A stretch of 55,508 bases of DNA from Lachnospiraceae bacterium (GTDB taxonomy: Bacteria > Bacillota > Clostridia > Lachnospirales > Lachnospiraceae). The number at the start of each line of letters is the position of its first letter. Positions within the stretch are counted from its first letter, which is position 1. The stretch is from contig CAADYR010000148.1 of assembly GCA_900753305.1 (NCBI GenBank), positions 1-55,508 on the forward strand, in the 5' to 3' direction. The notes under the pieces were generated by a model. That model was given only the letters and a program-made list of their open reading frames with translations. It did no database searches and was not told where the DNA came from. Shown piece by piece: positions 9,281 to 17,337 of the stretch. The position numbers and the translations under genes are program-made.

Positions 9281-9643
9281 TTAACTCTCCTTAATCACAG
9301 CACCGACCAATGCGTTAATTACCTCCGTATTGGTCGGTCTGGTTTCATTTTTTTCAAACAGATTATCTGATAATCTTTTCCATGCATCCCGGTTGCCTTT
9401 GGCCCACGCTGTCTCAATAGAATTTCTGATTGCACGTTCTACCTGTTTGTCTGTAGTTGCAAAGCGTTTGGCTACCTCAGGATATAGAAGTTTGGTTACT
9501 GAATCAACTGCTTCCGGATTCTGACATGCCACCAGAACTGCTTCTCTTAAATAGCGATAGCCTATCTGATGTGCCCAAAATCCCAGATTTAATAACTGAC
9601 TGGTAGTTCTCTCCAAAATTTCTACTCTTTCCTGTTCTTCCAT
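9281..9643 (-). CDS. Stand-alone Spo0A C-terminal (effector) domain protein, 120 aa
   Basis: The whole protein corresponds to the DNA-binding domain of Spo0A without a receiver domain. Diagnostic segments are AHQIGYRYLREAV (residues 25-36), SVTKLLYPEVAKRF (48-61), the recognition-helix region DKQVERAIRNSIETAW (65-80) and RPTNTEVINALV near the end, all matching the Spo0A effector fold. Spo0A itself binds 0A boxes (TGTCGAA). Lacking a phosphoacceptor, this protein cannot be controlled by phosphorelay directly. It lies inside the exopolysaccharide operon between fcl and a GT2 gene, with GGAGAAGC before the ATG, so it is co-transcribed with sugar genes. A role as local regulator of surface polysaccharide, or as a Spo0A competitor, is inference only. 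Confidence 0.85.
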   Translation of the reverse strand: MEEQERVEILERTTSQLLNLGFWAHQIGYRYLREAVLVACQNPEAVDSVTKLLYPEVAKRFATTDKQVERAIRNSIETAWAKGNRDAWKRLSDNLFEKNETRPTNTEVINALVGAVIKES

Positions 9644-9704
9644 GCTTCTCCACGCTTTTATTTTGTTTTCCGAAAACTCTTATGCATATAATTCCGGATA
9701 AATC

Positions 9705-10649
9705 TTACATTCTTGCTTCTGATACGTTATCTCTGAACCATTCATATGCCAGTTTAACGCCTTCTTCAAGTTCTACCTTGTGTGTCCATCCCAGATTGTG
9801 AAGCTTCGTTACATCTGTAAGTTTTCTTGGAGTACCATCCGGCATGGCACTGTTCCATATGATCTTACCTGTATATCCAACTGTCTTCTGTACAGTTTCG
9901 GCCAGTTGTTTAATGGATACTTCTTTCCCTGTACCAATGTTTACATGCTGCTCTCCACTGTAATTTTCCAGCAGGAATACGCAGGCATCTGCCATGTCAT
10001 CTACATACAGGAACTCACGAAGGGGTGTTCCTGTTCCCCATAACTCTACGCTTGGAGAATTGTTCATTTTTGCTTCATGGAACTTGCGGATCATTGCAGG
10101 CATTACGTGAGAGCCTGACAGATCATAATTATCATATGGTCCATACAGGTTAGTCGGCATACAACTGATAAAATCATCACCATATTGTCTCTTGTAGAAC
10201 TTACACATCTCAAGTCCTGAAATTTTTGCGATCGCATAAGCCTCATTTGTCACTTCAAGCGGTCCTGTTAATAATGCATCTTCAGGAATTGGCTGTGGTG
10301 CCATTTTGGGATAAATACATGTACTTCCAAGGAACAGCAATTTCTTTACTTTATAATCATGACAGCATTTGATCACATTGCACTGAATCTGCATATTCTC
10401 ATATGCAAATTCTGCCGGTGTTGTATTATTTGCATTGATTCCGCCAACCTTTGCGGCTGCAAGTACAACTACATCCGGTCTTTCTGTTTCAAAAAAAGTC
10501 CTTACTGCTGTCTGATCTGTCAGATCCAGTTCCTTATGAGTTCTGCCGATCACGTCGGTATAGCCCTTTGCTTTCAGATTTCTTACAATTGCAGAACCAA
10601 CTAATCCTCTGTGTCCTGCTACATATATTTTATCTGTTTTGTTCAACAT
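9705..10649 (-). CDS. fcl: GDP-L-fucose synthase (GDP-4-keto-6-deoxymannose epimerase/reductase)
   Basis: The NADPH Rossmann motif is VAGHRGLVGSAI at the N-terminus. GSTCIYP carries the catalytic Ser and AYAIAKISGLEMC the YxxxK pair; MPTNLYGPYDN and SGSHVMPAMIRKF are typical of GDP-fucose synthase. It makes GDP-L-fucose from the product of the gmd gene directly upstream, using NADPH. The start at 10649 was chosen because AGAGGTG precedes it; the longer frame to 10700 would overlap gmd. At 314 residues it has the usual family length. With gmd it implies L-fucose (or a derivative) in the exopolysaccharide. Confidence 0.95.
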   Translation of the reverse strand: MLNKTDKIYVAGHRGLVGSAIVRNLKAKGYTDVIGRTHKELDLTDQTAVRTFFETERPDVVVLAAAKVGGINANNTTPAEFAYENMQIQCNVIKCCHDYKVKKLLFLGSTCIYPKMAPQPIPEDALLTGPLEVTNEAYAIAKISGLEMCKFYKRQYGDDFISCMPTNLYGPYDNYDLSGSHVMPAMIRKFHEAKMNNSPSVELWGTGTPLREFLYVDDMADACVFLLENYSGEQHVNIGTGKEVSIKQLAETVQKTVGYTGKIIWNSAMPDGTPRKLTDVTKLHNLGWTHKVELEEGVKLAYEWFRDNVSEARM

Positions 10650-10662
10650 GACGTACACCTCT

Positions 10663-11727
10663 TTATTTATTTCTATATTGTTCTGTAGACATTCCTGCAA
10701 TTTCCTGCAGATCTGAATCCATCATCATAGCAACCAGATGTTTGAAATCGACTTTGCGTTTCCATCCAAGTTCCTTCTCTGCCTTTGCAGGATTGCCCCA
10801 CAGGAATTCAACTTCTGCCGGACGGTAGAATTCAGGATTTACATCGACCAGAAGCTTACTGGTCTTTGCATCATAACCCTTCTCATCCACACCGGTTCCT
10901 TCCCAGCGGATTTCAATTCCCAGTTCTTCAAAAGCAGCTTCTACAAATTCACGTACTGTATGCGTTTCATTCGTAGCCAATACATAATCGCCTGGTTTAT
11001 CCTGCTGTAACATCAGCCACATACCTTCTATATAATCACCGGCAAATCCCCAGTCTCTCTTCGCATTCATATTGCCAAGTGAAAGCTTGTCCTGCTTGCC
11101 TGCAATGATATTGGCAATCGCAAGGGTAATCTTTCTGGTCACAAAATTCTCACCACGTCTTGGTGACTCATGATTGAACAGAATGCCGTTACATGCAAAC
11201 ATGTTATAAGACTCTCTGTAATTTACTGTGATCCAGTAGGAATACAGTTTAGCAGCACCATATGGGCTCTTTGGATAGAAAGGCGTAGCCTCACTCTGTG
11301 GTGCAGTCTCAGGAATACCGCCAAACAATTCGGAAGTAGATGCCTGATAGTATCTGCAGTTACCGCCGTTTACACGGATTGCTTCCAGAAGTTTAAGTGT
11401 ACTGACACCTGTTGCTTCTGCTGTATATTCCGGTACTTCAAAAGATACACCAACATGTGACTGTGCTGCCAGATTGTATACTTCTGTGGGTCTGATCTCA
11501 CCAATAAGTCTCATCAGATTGGAAGAATCTGTCGTATCAGCAAAATGTAAAAAGAACTTGGTCTTATGATAATCAGAAGCAATCAAATGGTCGATTCTTG
11601 CAGTATTTGAGATACTGTGTCTTCTGACAAGGCCATGCACTTCGTAGCCCTTCTCAAGAAGGAACTCTGCAAGATAGGAGCCATCCTGTCCTGTAATACC
11701 TGTAATCAATGCTATTTTATTATTCAT
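10663..11727 (-). CDS. gmd: GDP-mannose 4,6-dehydratase
   Basis: The 354-residue protein is an extended short-chain dehydrogenase. It shows LITGITGQDGSYLAEFL (NADP site), GLVRRHSISNTARIDHL, ASTSELFGGIPE and YGAAKLYSYWITVNYRE (YxxxK), then NHESPRRGENFVTRKIT, all diagnostic of Gmd. It converts GDP-mannose to GDP-4-keto-6-deoxymannose, the first committed step to GDP-L-fucose. It is the first gene of the exopolysaccharide operon, with a GTGAGG ribosome binding site and a good sigma-A promoter at 11787-11815. No manB or manC is in the window, so GDP-mannose must come from elsewhere. Confidence 0.97.
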   Translation of the reverse strand: MNNKIALITGITGQDGSYLAEFLLEKGYEVHGLVRRHSISNTARIDHLIASDYHKTKFFLHFADTTDSSNLMRLIGEIRPTEVYNLAAQSHVGVSFEVPEYTAEATGVSTLKLLEAIRVNGGNCRYYQASTSELFGGIPETAPQSEATPFYPKSPYGAAKLYSYWITVNYRESYNMFACNGILFNHESPRRGENFVTRKITLAIANIIAGKQDKLSLGNMNAKRDWGFAGDYIEGMWLMLQQDKPGDYVLATNETHTVREFVEAAFEELGIEIRWEGTGVDEKGYDAKTSKLLVDVNPEFYRPAEVEFLWGNPAKAEKELGWKRKVDFKHLVAMMMDSDLQEIAGMSTEQYRNK

Positions 11728-11786
11728 GTATTATACCTCACTTAATATCATATCCGGCTTAGTTTACAAATCGTTATGCTTTTTAT

Positions 11787-11815
11787 AGTATACACGTCCA
11801 AACATTATGTTGCAA
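11787..11815 (-). promoter_or_regulatory. Sigma-A-type promoter of the gmd exopolysaccharide operon
   Basis: On the minus strand TTGCAA (11810-11815) and TATACT (11787-11792) are separated by exactly 17 bases. The predicted leader to the gmd ATG is about 50 bases. No TGTCGAA-type 0A box is visible beside it. Confidence 0.6.
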
Positions 11816-11828
11816 TACAAATATTCAG

Positions 11829-11857
11829 TTGTGCTTTCTCCGTACCTTCGCTATAAT
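11829..11857 (+). promoter_or_regulatory. Sigma-A-type promoter of the PAP2-like gene
   Basis: TTGTGC (11829-11834) and a perfect TATAAT (11852-11857) lie 17 bases apart, about 60 bases before the ATG at 11920. The two -35 elements of this promoter and the gmd promoter are only 13 bases apart and divergent, so factors binding here could affect both. Confidence 0.55.
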
Positions 11858-11861
11858 AAAG

Positions 11862-11896
11862 GTTAGTTGGGACTGTCATCCCGTCCCCTTACTAAC
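11862..11896 (+). promoter_or_regulatory. 5'-leader hairpin of the PAP2-like gene
   Basis: GTTAGT (11862-11867) pairs with ACTAAC (11891-11896), and inside it GGGAC (11869-11873) pairs with GTCCC (11883-11887). The hairpin begins a few bases after the predicted transcription start and ends before the ribosome binding site GAGGAAGG (11901-11908). There is no T-run, so a terminator is unlikely; mRNA stabilisation or protein binding is possible. Confidence 0.4.
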
Positions 11897-11919
11897 TATA
11901 GAGGAAGGTATCTGTATAT

Positions 11920-12381
11920 ATGAATCAATTATATCTGTTATTTCACAACCAGATTCTGGTTGCTTCCGTCCTTGGCTGGCTTGTAGCCCAATTGCTCAAG
12001 ACCGGTATCCACATGTATCTTAACAAAAGCTTTGTTCCTGAACGTCTGGTAGGAAGTGGTGGTATGCCAAGTTCCCATTCCGCTACTGTGTGTGCCTTGT
12101 CTACTGCCGCCGGTATCCAGTATGGTCTGGACAGTTTCCCGTTTGCTGTCTGCACGATCCTCGCAATAATCGTTATGTACGATGCCCTTGGCGTACGCCG
12201 CGAAACCGGAATACAGGCAAAAGTACTAAACGAAATGATCGATCTGTTTGAAAGCATGAATAAAGAACTGTCCACAGATGAGAAGCTCAAGGAATTAGTC
12301 GGACATACACCTCTTCAGGTTCTTATGGGTGCTATTCTTGGTATCATCATTGCATTTATTGTAATGAATCTGTATCATTAA
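11920..12381 (+). CDS. Divergent PAP2 family (DUF212/YuiD-like) membrane protein, 153 aa
   Basis: The protein has about four membrane helices and the family signature GGMPSSHSATVCALSTA, which retains the SH of the PAP2 active-site block, then MYDALGVRRETGIQA and GHTPLQVLMGAILG. These match the divergent PAP2 (DUF212) family of B. subtilis YuiD. PAP2 relatives remove phosphate from lipid pyrophosphates, and a link to undecaprenyl-phosphate recycling beside an exopolysaccharide operon is attractive. Catalysis is not established for this subfamily, which lacks the full KX6RP motif. The gene is on the opposite strand, with its own promoter, and its 3' end overlaps the rfbD 3' end by 4 bases. Confidence 0.88.
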   Translation: MNQLYLLFHNQILVASVLGWLVAQLLKTGIHMYLNKSFVPERLVGSGGMPSSHSATVCALSTAAGIQYGLDSFPFAVCTILAIIVMYDALGVRRETGIQAKVLNEMIDLFESMNKELSTDEKLKELVGHTPLQVLMGAILGIIIAFIVMNLYH

Positions 12382-13238
12382 TTATTTAAACGCATATATT
12401 CTGCAATGGCATCTTCCCATTGTGCGAACATATGATTTGTAGTCAGCTTGAACATATAGTTTTCCAGAATAGAGTGTGCAGGTCTTGGTGCAACGACCCC
12501 GGTAGCATCAGCCAGATATTCCTGTGTTGTGATCGTCTCTACTTCTGTCTTCTTACCTGCCAGTCTGAATATTTCTTTTGTAAAATCAGCCCAGCTTGTG
12601 TATCCTTCGCAGGTACCATGGAACAATCCATAATTATCTGTAGGCAGTAAATACGCAATTGCCTTTGCAAGTTCTGATGCGCTTGTAGGAGAACCTATCT
12701 GATCTCCTACAACCCGCACCTTGTCATGTGTCTGAGATAAGTTAAGCATTGTCTTTACAAAATTCTTGCCATCTCCATATAACCACGCTGTACGGATAAT
12801 GAAGTAATTCTTGGCAAATTCCTTTACAAAATTTTCACCTGCGAGTTTTGTCTTACCGTACATTCCCTGTGGTCCTGTCTGATCAAACTCAATATAAGGT
12901 TTTTCAGAATCTCCGCTAAATACATAGTCCGTGGAAATATGCACCAGTTTCGCATTATGTCTGGTAGCAGCAATGCTTAAATTTCTTGGTCCTATTGCAT
13001 TTATCCTGTATGCATTATCTATATCAGTTTCACAGGCATTTACATTTGTATGTGCAGCACAGTTAATGATCGCATAGGGTCTTACCTCATCGGTCAGTTT
13101 CAATACATCTTCAATATTTGTAATATCAAGCTGTGCAACATCTGTATTTACACACTCATATTCTCTGCTGTTTTCATACACTTTGTTGATCGCACGTCCC
13201 AATTGTCCGTTACATCCTGTCACAATTATCTTTTTCAT
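12378..13238 (-). CDS. rfbD: dTDP-4-dehydrorhamnose reductase
   Basis: MKKIIVTGCNGQLGRAI gives the NADPH site, IINCAAHTNVNACETD and HISTDYVFSGDSEKPY are RfbD hallmarks, and YGKTKLAGENFV holds the YxxxK pair. The enzyme reduces dTDP-4-keto-L-rhamnose to dTDP-L-rhamnose in the last step of rhamnose donor synthesis. The start at 13238 was chosen by GAGGA 8 bases upstream; the frame extends to 13289 without family sequence. rfbA, rfbB and rfbC are absent here, so this is an orphan copy and its partners must be elsewhere. Its leader carries two copies of a 22-base repeat and two hairpins. Confidence 0.92.
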   Translation of the reverse strand: MKKIIVTGCNGQLGRAINKVYENSREYECVNTDVAQLDITNIEDVLKLTDEVRPYAIINCAAHTNVNACETDIDNAYRINAIGPRNLSIAATRHNAKLVHISTDYVFSGDSEKPYIEFDQTGPQGMYGKTKLAGENFVKEFAKNYFIIRTAWLYGDGKNFVKTMLNLSQTHDKVRVVGDQIGSPTSASELAKAIAYLLPTDNYGLFHGTCEGYTSWADFTKEIFRLAGKKTEVETITTQEYLADATGVVAPRPAHSILENYMFKLTTNHMFAQWEDAIAEYMRLNN

Positions 13239-13244
13239 CTTAAT

Positions 13245-13372
13245 CCTCATTTCCGCGCACGCTCTTTGCGCATGCCGAGTTTGTGTCAAGTACGCACAGA
13301 CACAAATCTCGTGTGTGAAAAATCTTCCGTATATGGATTTTTCACACTGGCCTCATTTCCGCGCACGCTCTT
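13245..13372 (-). repeat. Pair of 22-base direct repeats flanking two hairpins, rfbD leader
   Basis: The same 22 bases occur at 13245-13266 and 13351-13372 (on the plus strand starting CCTCATTTCCGCGCACG). On the minus strand each copy ends in GAAATGAGG; the copy next to rfbD supplies that gene's ribosome binding site. The 106-base period suggests duplication or insertion of a small element. Related sequence appears at 51657-51688 and more weakly at 35051-35084. Confidence 0.75.
13280..13347 (-). other. Two consecutive stem-loops in rfbD leader
   Basis: GTGTGAAAAATC (13313-13324) pairs perfectly with GATTTTTCACAC (13336-13347), a 12-base stem with an 11-base loop. TTTGTGTC (13280-13287) pairs with GACACAAA (13299-13306), extendable by three pairs across a one-base bulge. 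No T-run follows either on the minus strand, so neither is a plain terminator. They may be part of the small repeat element or a regulatory leader. Confidence 0.5.
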
Positions 13373-13391
13373 ATCTGAAATAAAACCATAG

Positions 13392-13422
13392 AAAACAGCC
13401 GAAAAACACCTTCGGCTGTTTT
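13392..13422 (-). terminator. Strong intrinsic terminator after the HPr gene
   Basis: AAAACAGCCGAA (13392-13403) and TTCGGCTGTTTT (13411-13422) form a perfect 12-base stem with a 7-base loop and end in T-runs on both strands. It lies 16 bases past the HPr stop and closes the recD2-to-HPr gene run. Being symmetrical, it could also stop plus-strand transcripts. Confidence 0.85.
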
Positions 13423-13437
13423 CATAATTTATATTCT

Positions 13438-13701
13438 TTATTCACCCAGTCCACTCTCTACCGCATTGACAATTGCAGCAAGAGCCTCTTTTTCATCTGA
13501 TCCGTCACAGTGGATTTCAATTTCATCTCCACTCTTTACGCAGGCTCCCAATACACTCAGTACACTTTTGGCATTTGCCGTACTTTCACGGAATGTAAAA
13601 GTAATAAGTGACTGGAACTGCATTGCTTCCCTGCAGAGAATCCCTGCCGGTCTCAGGTGCAGACCTGTTGGGTTCTTAATTGTTACCTTCTGGCTTACCA
13701 T
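13438..13701 (-). CDS. HPr-family phosphocarrier protein (87 aa)
   Basis: GLHLRPAG places the phosphorylatable histidine at residue 15 when the start is the ATG at 13701, matching the universal His15 numbering. AKSVLSVLGA puts the regulatory serine at residue 46. The upstream ATG at 13707 is only 3 bases from GGAGG, while 13701 is 9 bases away, which also favours 13701. HPr passes phosphate from enzyme I to sugar PTS enzymes and, phosphorylated at Ser46, acts with CcpA. No ptsI is adjacent; the gene follows glmM by about 60 bases. It could be the main HPr or a paralogue. Leu16 replaces the usual Ala of GxHARPA. Confidence 0.9.
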   Translation of the reverse strand: MVSQKVTIKNPTGLHLRPAGILCREAMQFQSLITFTFRESTANAKSVLSVLGACVKSGDEIEIHCDGSDEKEALAAIVNAVESGLGE

Positions 13702-13762
13702 ATTCATTCCTCCACATTTATGATGATAGCCGCTCTTGTATTGCTACCAATTACTCTATATT

Positions 13763-15112
13763 TTACAACATTACATTCTGGATCAGTTCTGCAAGTTCTT
13801 TTGCCTCTTTTTCTATCATCGCCTGGTCCTTACCTTCAATCATGACTCTGACTAGAGGCTCTGTTCCTGAAGGTCTGATCAGAACACGTCCTTCTCCTTC
13901 AAACTTGGCACTTACACGCGCTATAGCATCTGCAATTTCTGCATATTCCATATAGCTGTCTTTTTTGTGGTTTGGTACTTTAGCACCTACCAGAGCCTGT
14001 GGCAAAACTGTCATGATCTTGGAAAGTTCAGATAACGGCTTGCCTGTTTCTACCATAACCTGTAATAAGTGTAACGCACTCAGTAATCCATCACCTGTTG
14101 TATTCTCATCCAGAAAAATGATATGTCCTGACTGTTCGCCACCCAAATTGGCGCCGATTTCCAACATACGCTCTAATACATATCTGTCACCAACCTTAGT
14201 CTGCTCAATATGAATTCCCTGTTCTTTTCCCATCAGGAAAAATCCAAGATTACTCATAACAGTGGCAACGATCGTATTATCTTTAAGCTTTCCTTTTGAT
14301 TTCATATGGTTGCCGACAATTGCCATGATCTCATCGCCATCTACTCTTTTGCCCTTTTCATCCACAGCCAGTAGTCTGTCAGCATCACCATCAAAGGCCA
14401 GTCCGACATTGGCTTTCTCGTAAACGACTCTTGCCTGTAATTCTTCCATATGAGTAGAACCACAGTTGGCATTGATATTTGTTCCATCCGGGTTATTATG
14501 GATTGCTACGACTTCTGCCCCCAATTCTTTTAAGGTTTCTACAGAAGTGTAGTATGATGCACCTTCTGCACAGTCAACTACGATCTTAAGTCCTGTCAGA
14601 TCTACAGATACAGCATTCACTGCATGATTGATATACTCTTCTCTGGCATCTGTACGATACTTGATTTTGCCCACACTTGAACCGGTTGGAAACTGTACAT
14701 CTTTCATTCCGCTGCGGATCAGTGCTTCAATTTCATCCTCCAGAGCATCCGGAAGTTTGAATCCATTTCCGTCAAAAAACTTGATTCCATTGAACTCCAC
14801 AGGGTTATGTGATGCAGATATCACAACCCCTGCATCTACACGATATTTCTTAGTCAGATATGCGATCGCAGGTGTAGGAATAACACCTACATATACTACA
14901 TTTGCACCGACAGAGCATGCTCCTGCCATTAATGCATTTGCAAGCATATCTCCTGATATTCTCGTATCGCAGCCTACCATGATCGTCGGTTTATGTGCCT
15001 TTTCTTTGGACAGGACATAAGCCCCTGCCTGACCGAGCTGCATTGCAAGCACAGGTGTCAGCTCATCATTTGCGACACCACGCACACCATCTGTACCAAA
15101 TAATCTAGCCAT
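13763..15112 (-). CDS. glmM: Phosphoglucosamine mutase
   Basis: This is a 449-residue alpha-phosphohexomutase. RLFGTDGVRGVAN opens the protein, SASHNPVEFNGIKFFD carries the phosphoserine (near residue 100), LAFDGDADRLLAVDE is the metal site and LIRPSGTEPLVRVM the phosphate-binding domain. It converts glucosamine-6-phosphate to glucosamine-1-phosphate for UDP-GlcNAc and peptidoglycan. It is directly downstream of cdaA and cdaR, the module in which GlmM can bind and inhibit the diadenylate cyclase in Firmicutes. GGAGGATT precedes the ATG. Length and motifs are complete. Confidence 0.97.
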   Translation of the reverse strand: MARLFGTDGVRGVANDELTPVLAMQLGQAGAYVLSKEKAHKPTIMVGCDTRISGDMLANALMAGACSVGANVVYVGVIPTPAIAYLTKKYRVDAGVVISASHNPVEFNGIKFFDGNGFKLPDALEDEIEALIRSGMKDVQFPTGSSVGKIKYRTDAREEYINHAVNAVSVDLTGLKIVVDCAEGASYYTSVETLKELGAEVVAIHNNPDGTNINANCGSTHMEELQARVVYEKANVGLAFDGDADRLLAVDEKGKRVDGDEIMAIVGNHMKSKGKLKDNTIVATVMSNLGFFLMGKEQGIHIEQTKVGDRYVLERMLEIGANLGGEQSGHIIFLDENTTGDGLLSALHLLQVMVETGKPLSELSKIMTVLPQALVGAKVPNHKKDSYMEYAEIADAIARVSAKFEGEGRVLIRPSGTEPLVRVMIEGKDQAMIEKEAKELAELIQNVML

Positions 15113-15147
15113 AATTATTATTAATCCTCCAAAACTAAATACTTATA

Positions 15148-16449
15148 TTATTCCTCTTCCTTTTGTTGTGTCACAACCAGTGTCAGATTATATGTCTGCT
15201 GTGTTTTCACATCATCCGGGAAGTTAAATGTAATTTCTCCTGAGTATGTTCCTGCCTCCCAACTATCCATTCCCAGTTTATCGAGCATCAGGTTCATATC
15301 TACTACACCGATGATATCTCTTGCATTAAGACTATTCACATCATCTGCTATACCAGTCACAGCAACCGGATAAGTTTTTACAGAATCATCCTCAAATTCC
15401 TGTATCGTCACATCAAATCCATCTGGAGCATTTCCTATTGCAAAGTTCTTTACAGGTATCTCCAGTTCCTTGGAAGCCTCAGGTTCCACTCCGACTGTTA
15501 CACTGACATTTCCGTTAAAGGTGCTGTCTGCAAACTGTATTCCTGACGGAAGGTATTTCTTGATCGCAATGATCTTGGTCACATCATCTGTTGCACCTTC
15601 CACGCTGAGAGAAGAATCTGTTACAAGAATCTCTGAAGTACCGTCAAGTATGTTCTTTCTACCGGCAACAGTTATTGTTTCAGGAACGCTGATCACATTT
15701 CCTGTTGTAAGATACCCTGCAGCAGGCTCCCCGGTTACTGCAAATTTTACCGGAACGTCTTTTGTTTCCAATATTGTAACAACAACATTAATCGTAGAAA
15801 TATTTGTTTTTATAGAACTGCTCTTGATCTCGTTATGGTTCTCATCATGGAATTTCAATTCCACACTTGTAGTAATATCAGATGTGTACGTATCTCTGAT
15901 ATCTACTGTCGCATCTACATGATCGATCTGATTAATAATAGATTCCGGTCCTGATACTCTGACCACATTCTGACTTGGAGTTACTGTACCGACAATATAT
16001 CCGTCAGCCGGTTCTCCGGAAATCGTTGTATTGATTACAAACTGAGTTCTCTTCATATCTTCAATTGTAAGTTTCAGGTTCTCTACATTACTTGAAAATT
16101 CCAATTGTGAATTATAATTGCTTCTTGTACATGATAACTTAATTGTAACTGTATTCATAAAGCTTAGATCGGACATGTCAGCAACAGCCTTGATATCCTC
16201 TTTGTTCAGGTTGCTGACAATGGAATTCTTACCTCTTACCGTAACAGTTACAGAATCCGTTTCATCCTGTATTTCATATACTTTGCCCTCATTTGTGATC
16301 ATATCAGCATTCGTGATCTCTACCGGTACATTGCTGAATGATTTTCTTACCACAGGGTCAGTAATATTATTTACAACAAACCACAGACCTATGGAAAATA
16401 CAAGAGCAAGAATCTTTAGTCCCAGATTATGTGTCAGCTTATTTTTCAT
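15148..16449 (-). CDS. cdaR: CdaA regulator, YbbR-domain protein
   Basis: The 433-residue protein has one N-terminal membrane helix (LGLKILALVFSIGLWFVVN) and an extracytoplasmic region made of repeated YbbR beta-domains. Recurring segments such as VSGPESIINQIDHVDATV and VAGRKNILDGTSEILV mark several repeats. CdaR modulates the membrane diadenylate cyclase encoded just upstream. The start at 16449 was chosen by GGAAGG before it and because the helix follows immediately; it overlaps cdaA by 11 bases, indicating coupled translation. The C-terminus ends in an acidic KEEE tail. Confidence 0.93.
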   Translation of the reverse strand: MKNKLTHNLGLKILALVFSIGLWFVVNNITDPVVRKSFSNVPVEITNADMITNEGKVYEIQDETDSVTVTVRGKNSIVSNLNKEDIKAVADMSDLSFMNTVTIKLSCTRSNYNSQLEFSSNVENLKLTIEDMKRTQFVINTTISGEPADGYIVGTVTPSQNVVRVSGPESIINQIDHVDATVDIRDTYTSDITTSVELKFHDENHNEIKSSSIKTNISTINVVVTILETKDVPVKFAVTGEPAAGYLTTGNVISVPETITVAGRKNILDGTSEILVTDSSLSVEGATDDVTKIIAIKKYLPSGIQFADSTFNGNVSVTVGVEPEASKELEIPVKNFAIGNAPDGFDVTIQEFEDDSVKTYPVAVTGIADDVNSLNARDIIGVVDMNLMLDKLGMDSWEAGTYSGEITFNFPDDVKTQQTYNLTLVVTQQKEEE

Positions 16450-17311
16450 CCTTAGCCCTTCCTTTCCATAACCTGTGCTTCTTCTCATCAATCTCTTTAT
16501 TCTGAATGAGCTGAAGTTTCTCTCTCAAAGCATTGGCGTCCAGATTACGATACAGTTTTCCTTCATAAGTAACACTGACATGTCCTGTCTCCTCTGATAC
16601 TATGATCGTAAGGGCATCTGTTACTTCTGAAATACCTACGCCTGCACGGTGTCTGGTACCGAGCTCTTTGCTGATTTCCATATTATCCGATAGTGGCAGA
16701 TAGCAGGTAGCTGATACTACCCTGTTTCCACGGATAATAACTGCTCCATCATGCAGTGGTGTATTATGCTCAAATATATTGATCAGAAGCTGACTGGATA
16801 TTAATCCATCCACTTCTATTCCTGTCCTTTCATACTCGGTAAGTTTCACATTCTGCTCTATCACCATAAGCGCTCCTGTCTTTACCTTACCCATTTCAAA
16901 GCTTGCCTTGACCAGATCATTCACAGTCTTATCAGAGAAACGTTCCGACTGCACCTTGTCAAAAGGCATCAGAATTGCAAAGAATTTCTTTCTTCCCAAT
17001 TCTTCCAACGCACGTCTAAGCTCCGGCTGTAGAACAACAACTACTGCAATTACCGCAATACTCAGGACATTCTCTACAATCCAGAGAATCGTATTCATTT
17101 CAAATATGATTGCCAGAAGAATAAATATCAGTATGATACCTATACCTTTCATCAGGAACCATGCTTTGGTATTTTTGATCCATGTCATGATCTGGTACAC
17201 CAAAAAGGATATAATGAGAATCTCCACTATATCCTCCCATCGCACGCTCACTCCCTGCAACGATAAAGTTGAAATGTACTTACTAAAAAAGGTAAAAATC
17301 TGTTCCTTCAT
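16439..17311 (-). CDS. cdaA: Membrane diadenylate cyclase (c-di-AMP synthase)
   Basis: Three membrane helices occupy about residues 25-95, followed by the DisA-N domain. Catalytic hallmarks are NTPLHDGAVIIRGN (DGA motif) and GTRHRAGVGISEVTDAL (RHR motif). The enzyme joins two ATP to make c-di-AMP, which governs osmolyte import and wall homeostasis in Firmicutes. The order cdaA-cdaR-glmM is conserved and complete. A 290-residue length is normal (about 270-290). It follows a membrane protein of unknown function by 26 bases. Confidence 0.96.
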   Translation of the reverse strand: MKEQIFTFFSKYISTLSLQGVSVRWEDIVEILIISFLVYQIMTWIKNTKAWFLMKGIGIILIFILLAIIFEMNTILWIVENVLSIAVIAVVVVLQPELRRALEELGRKKFFAILMPFDKVQSERFSDKTVNDLVKASFEMGKVKTGALMVIEQNVKLTEYERTGIEVDGLISSQLLINIFEHNTPLHDGAVIIRGNRVVSATCYLPLSDNMEISKELGTRHRAGVGISEVTDALTIIVSEETGHVSVTYEGKLYRNLDANALREKLQLIQNKEIDEKKHRLWKGRAKDEK

Positions 17312-17337
17312 ACATCTTCATTCCAGTCAAATTGATT

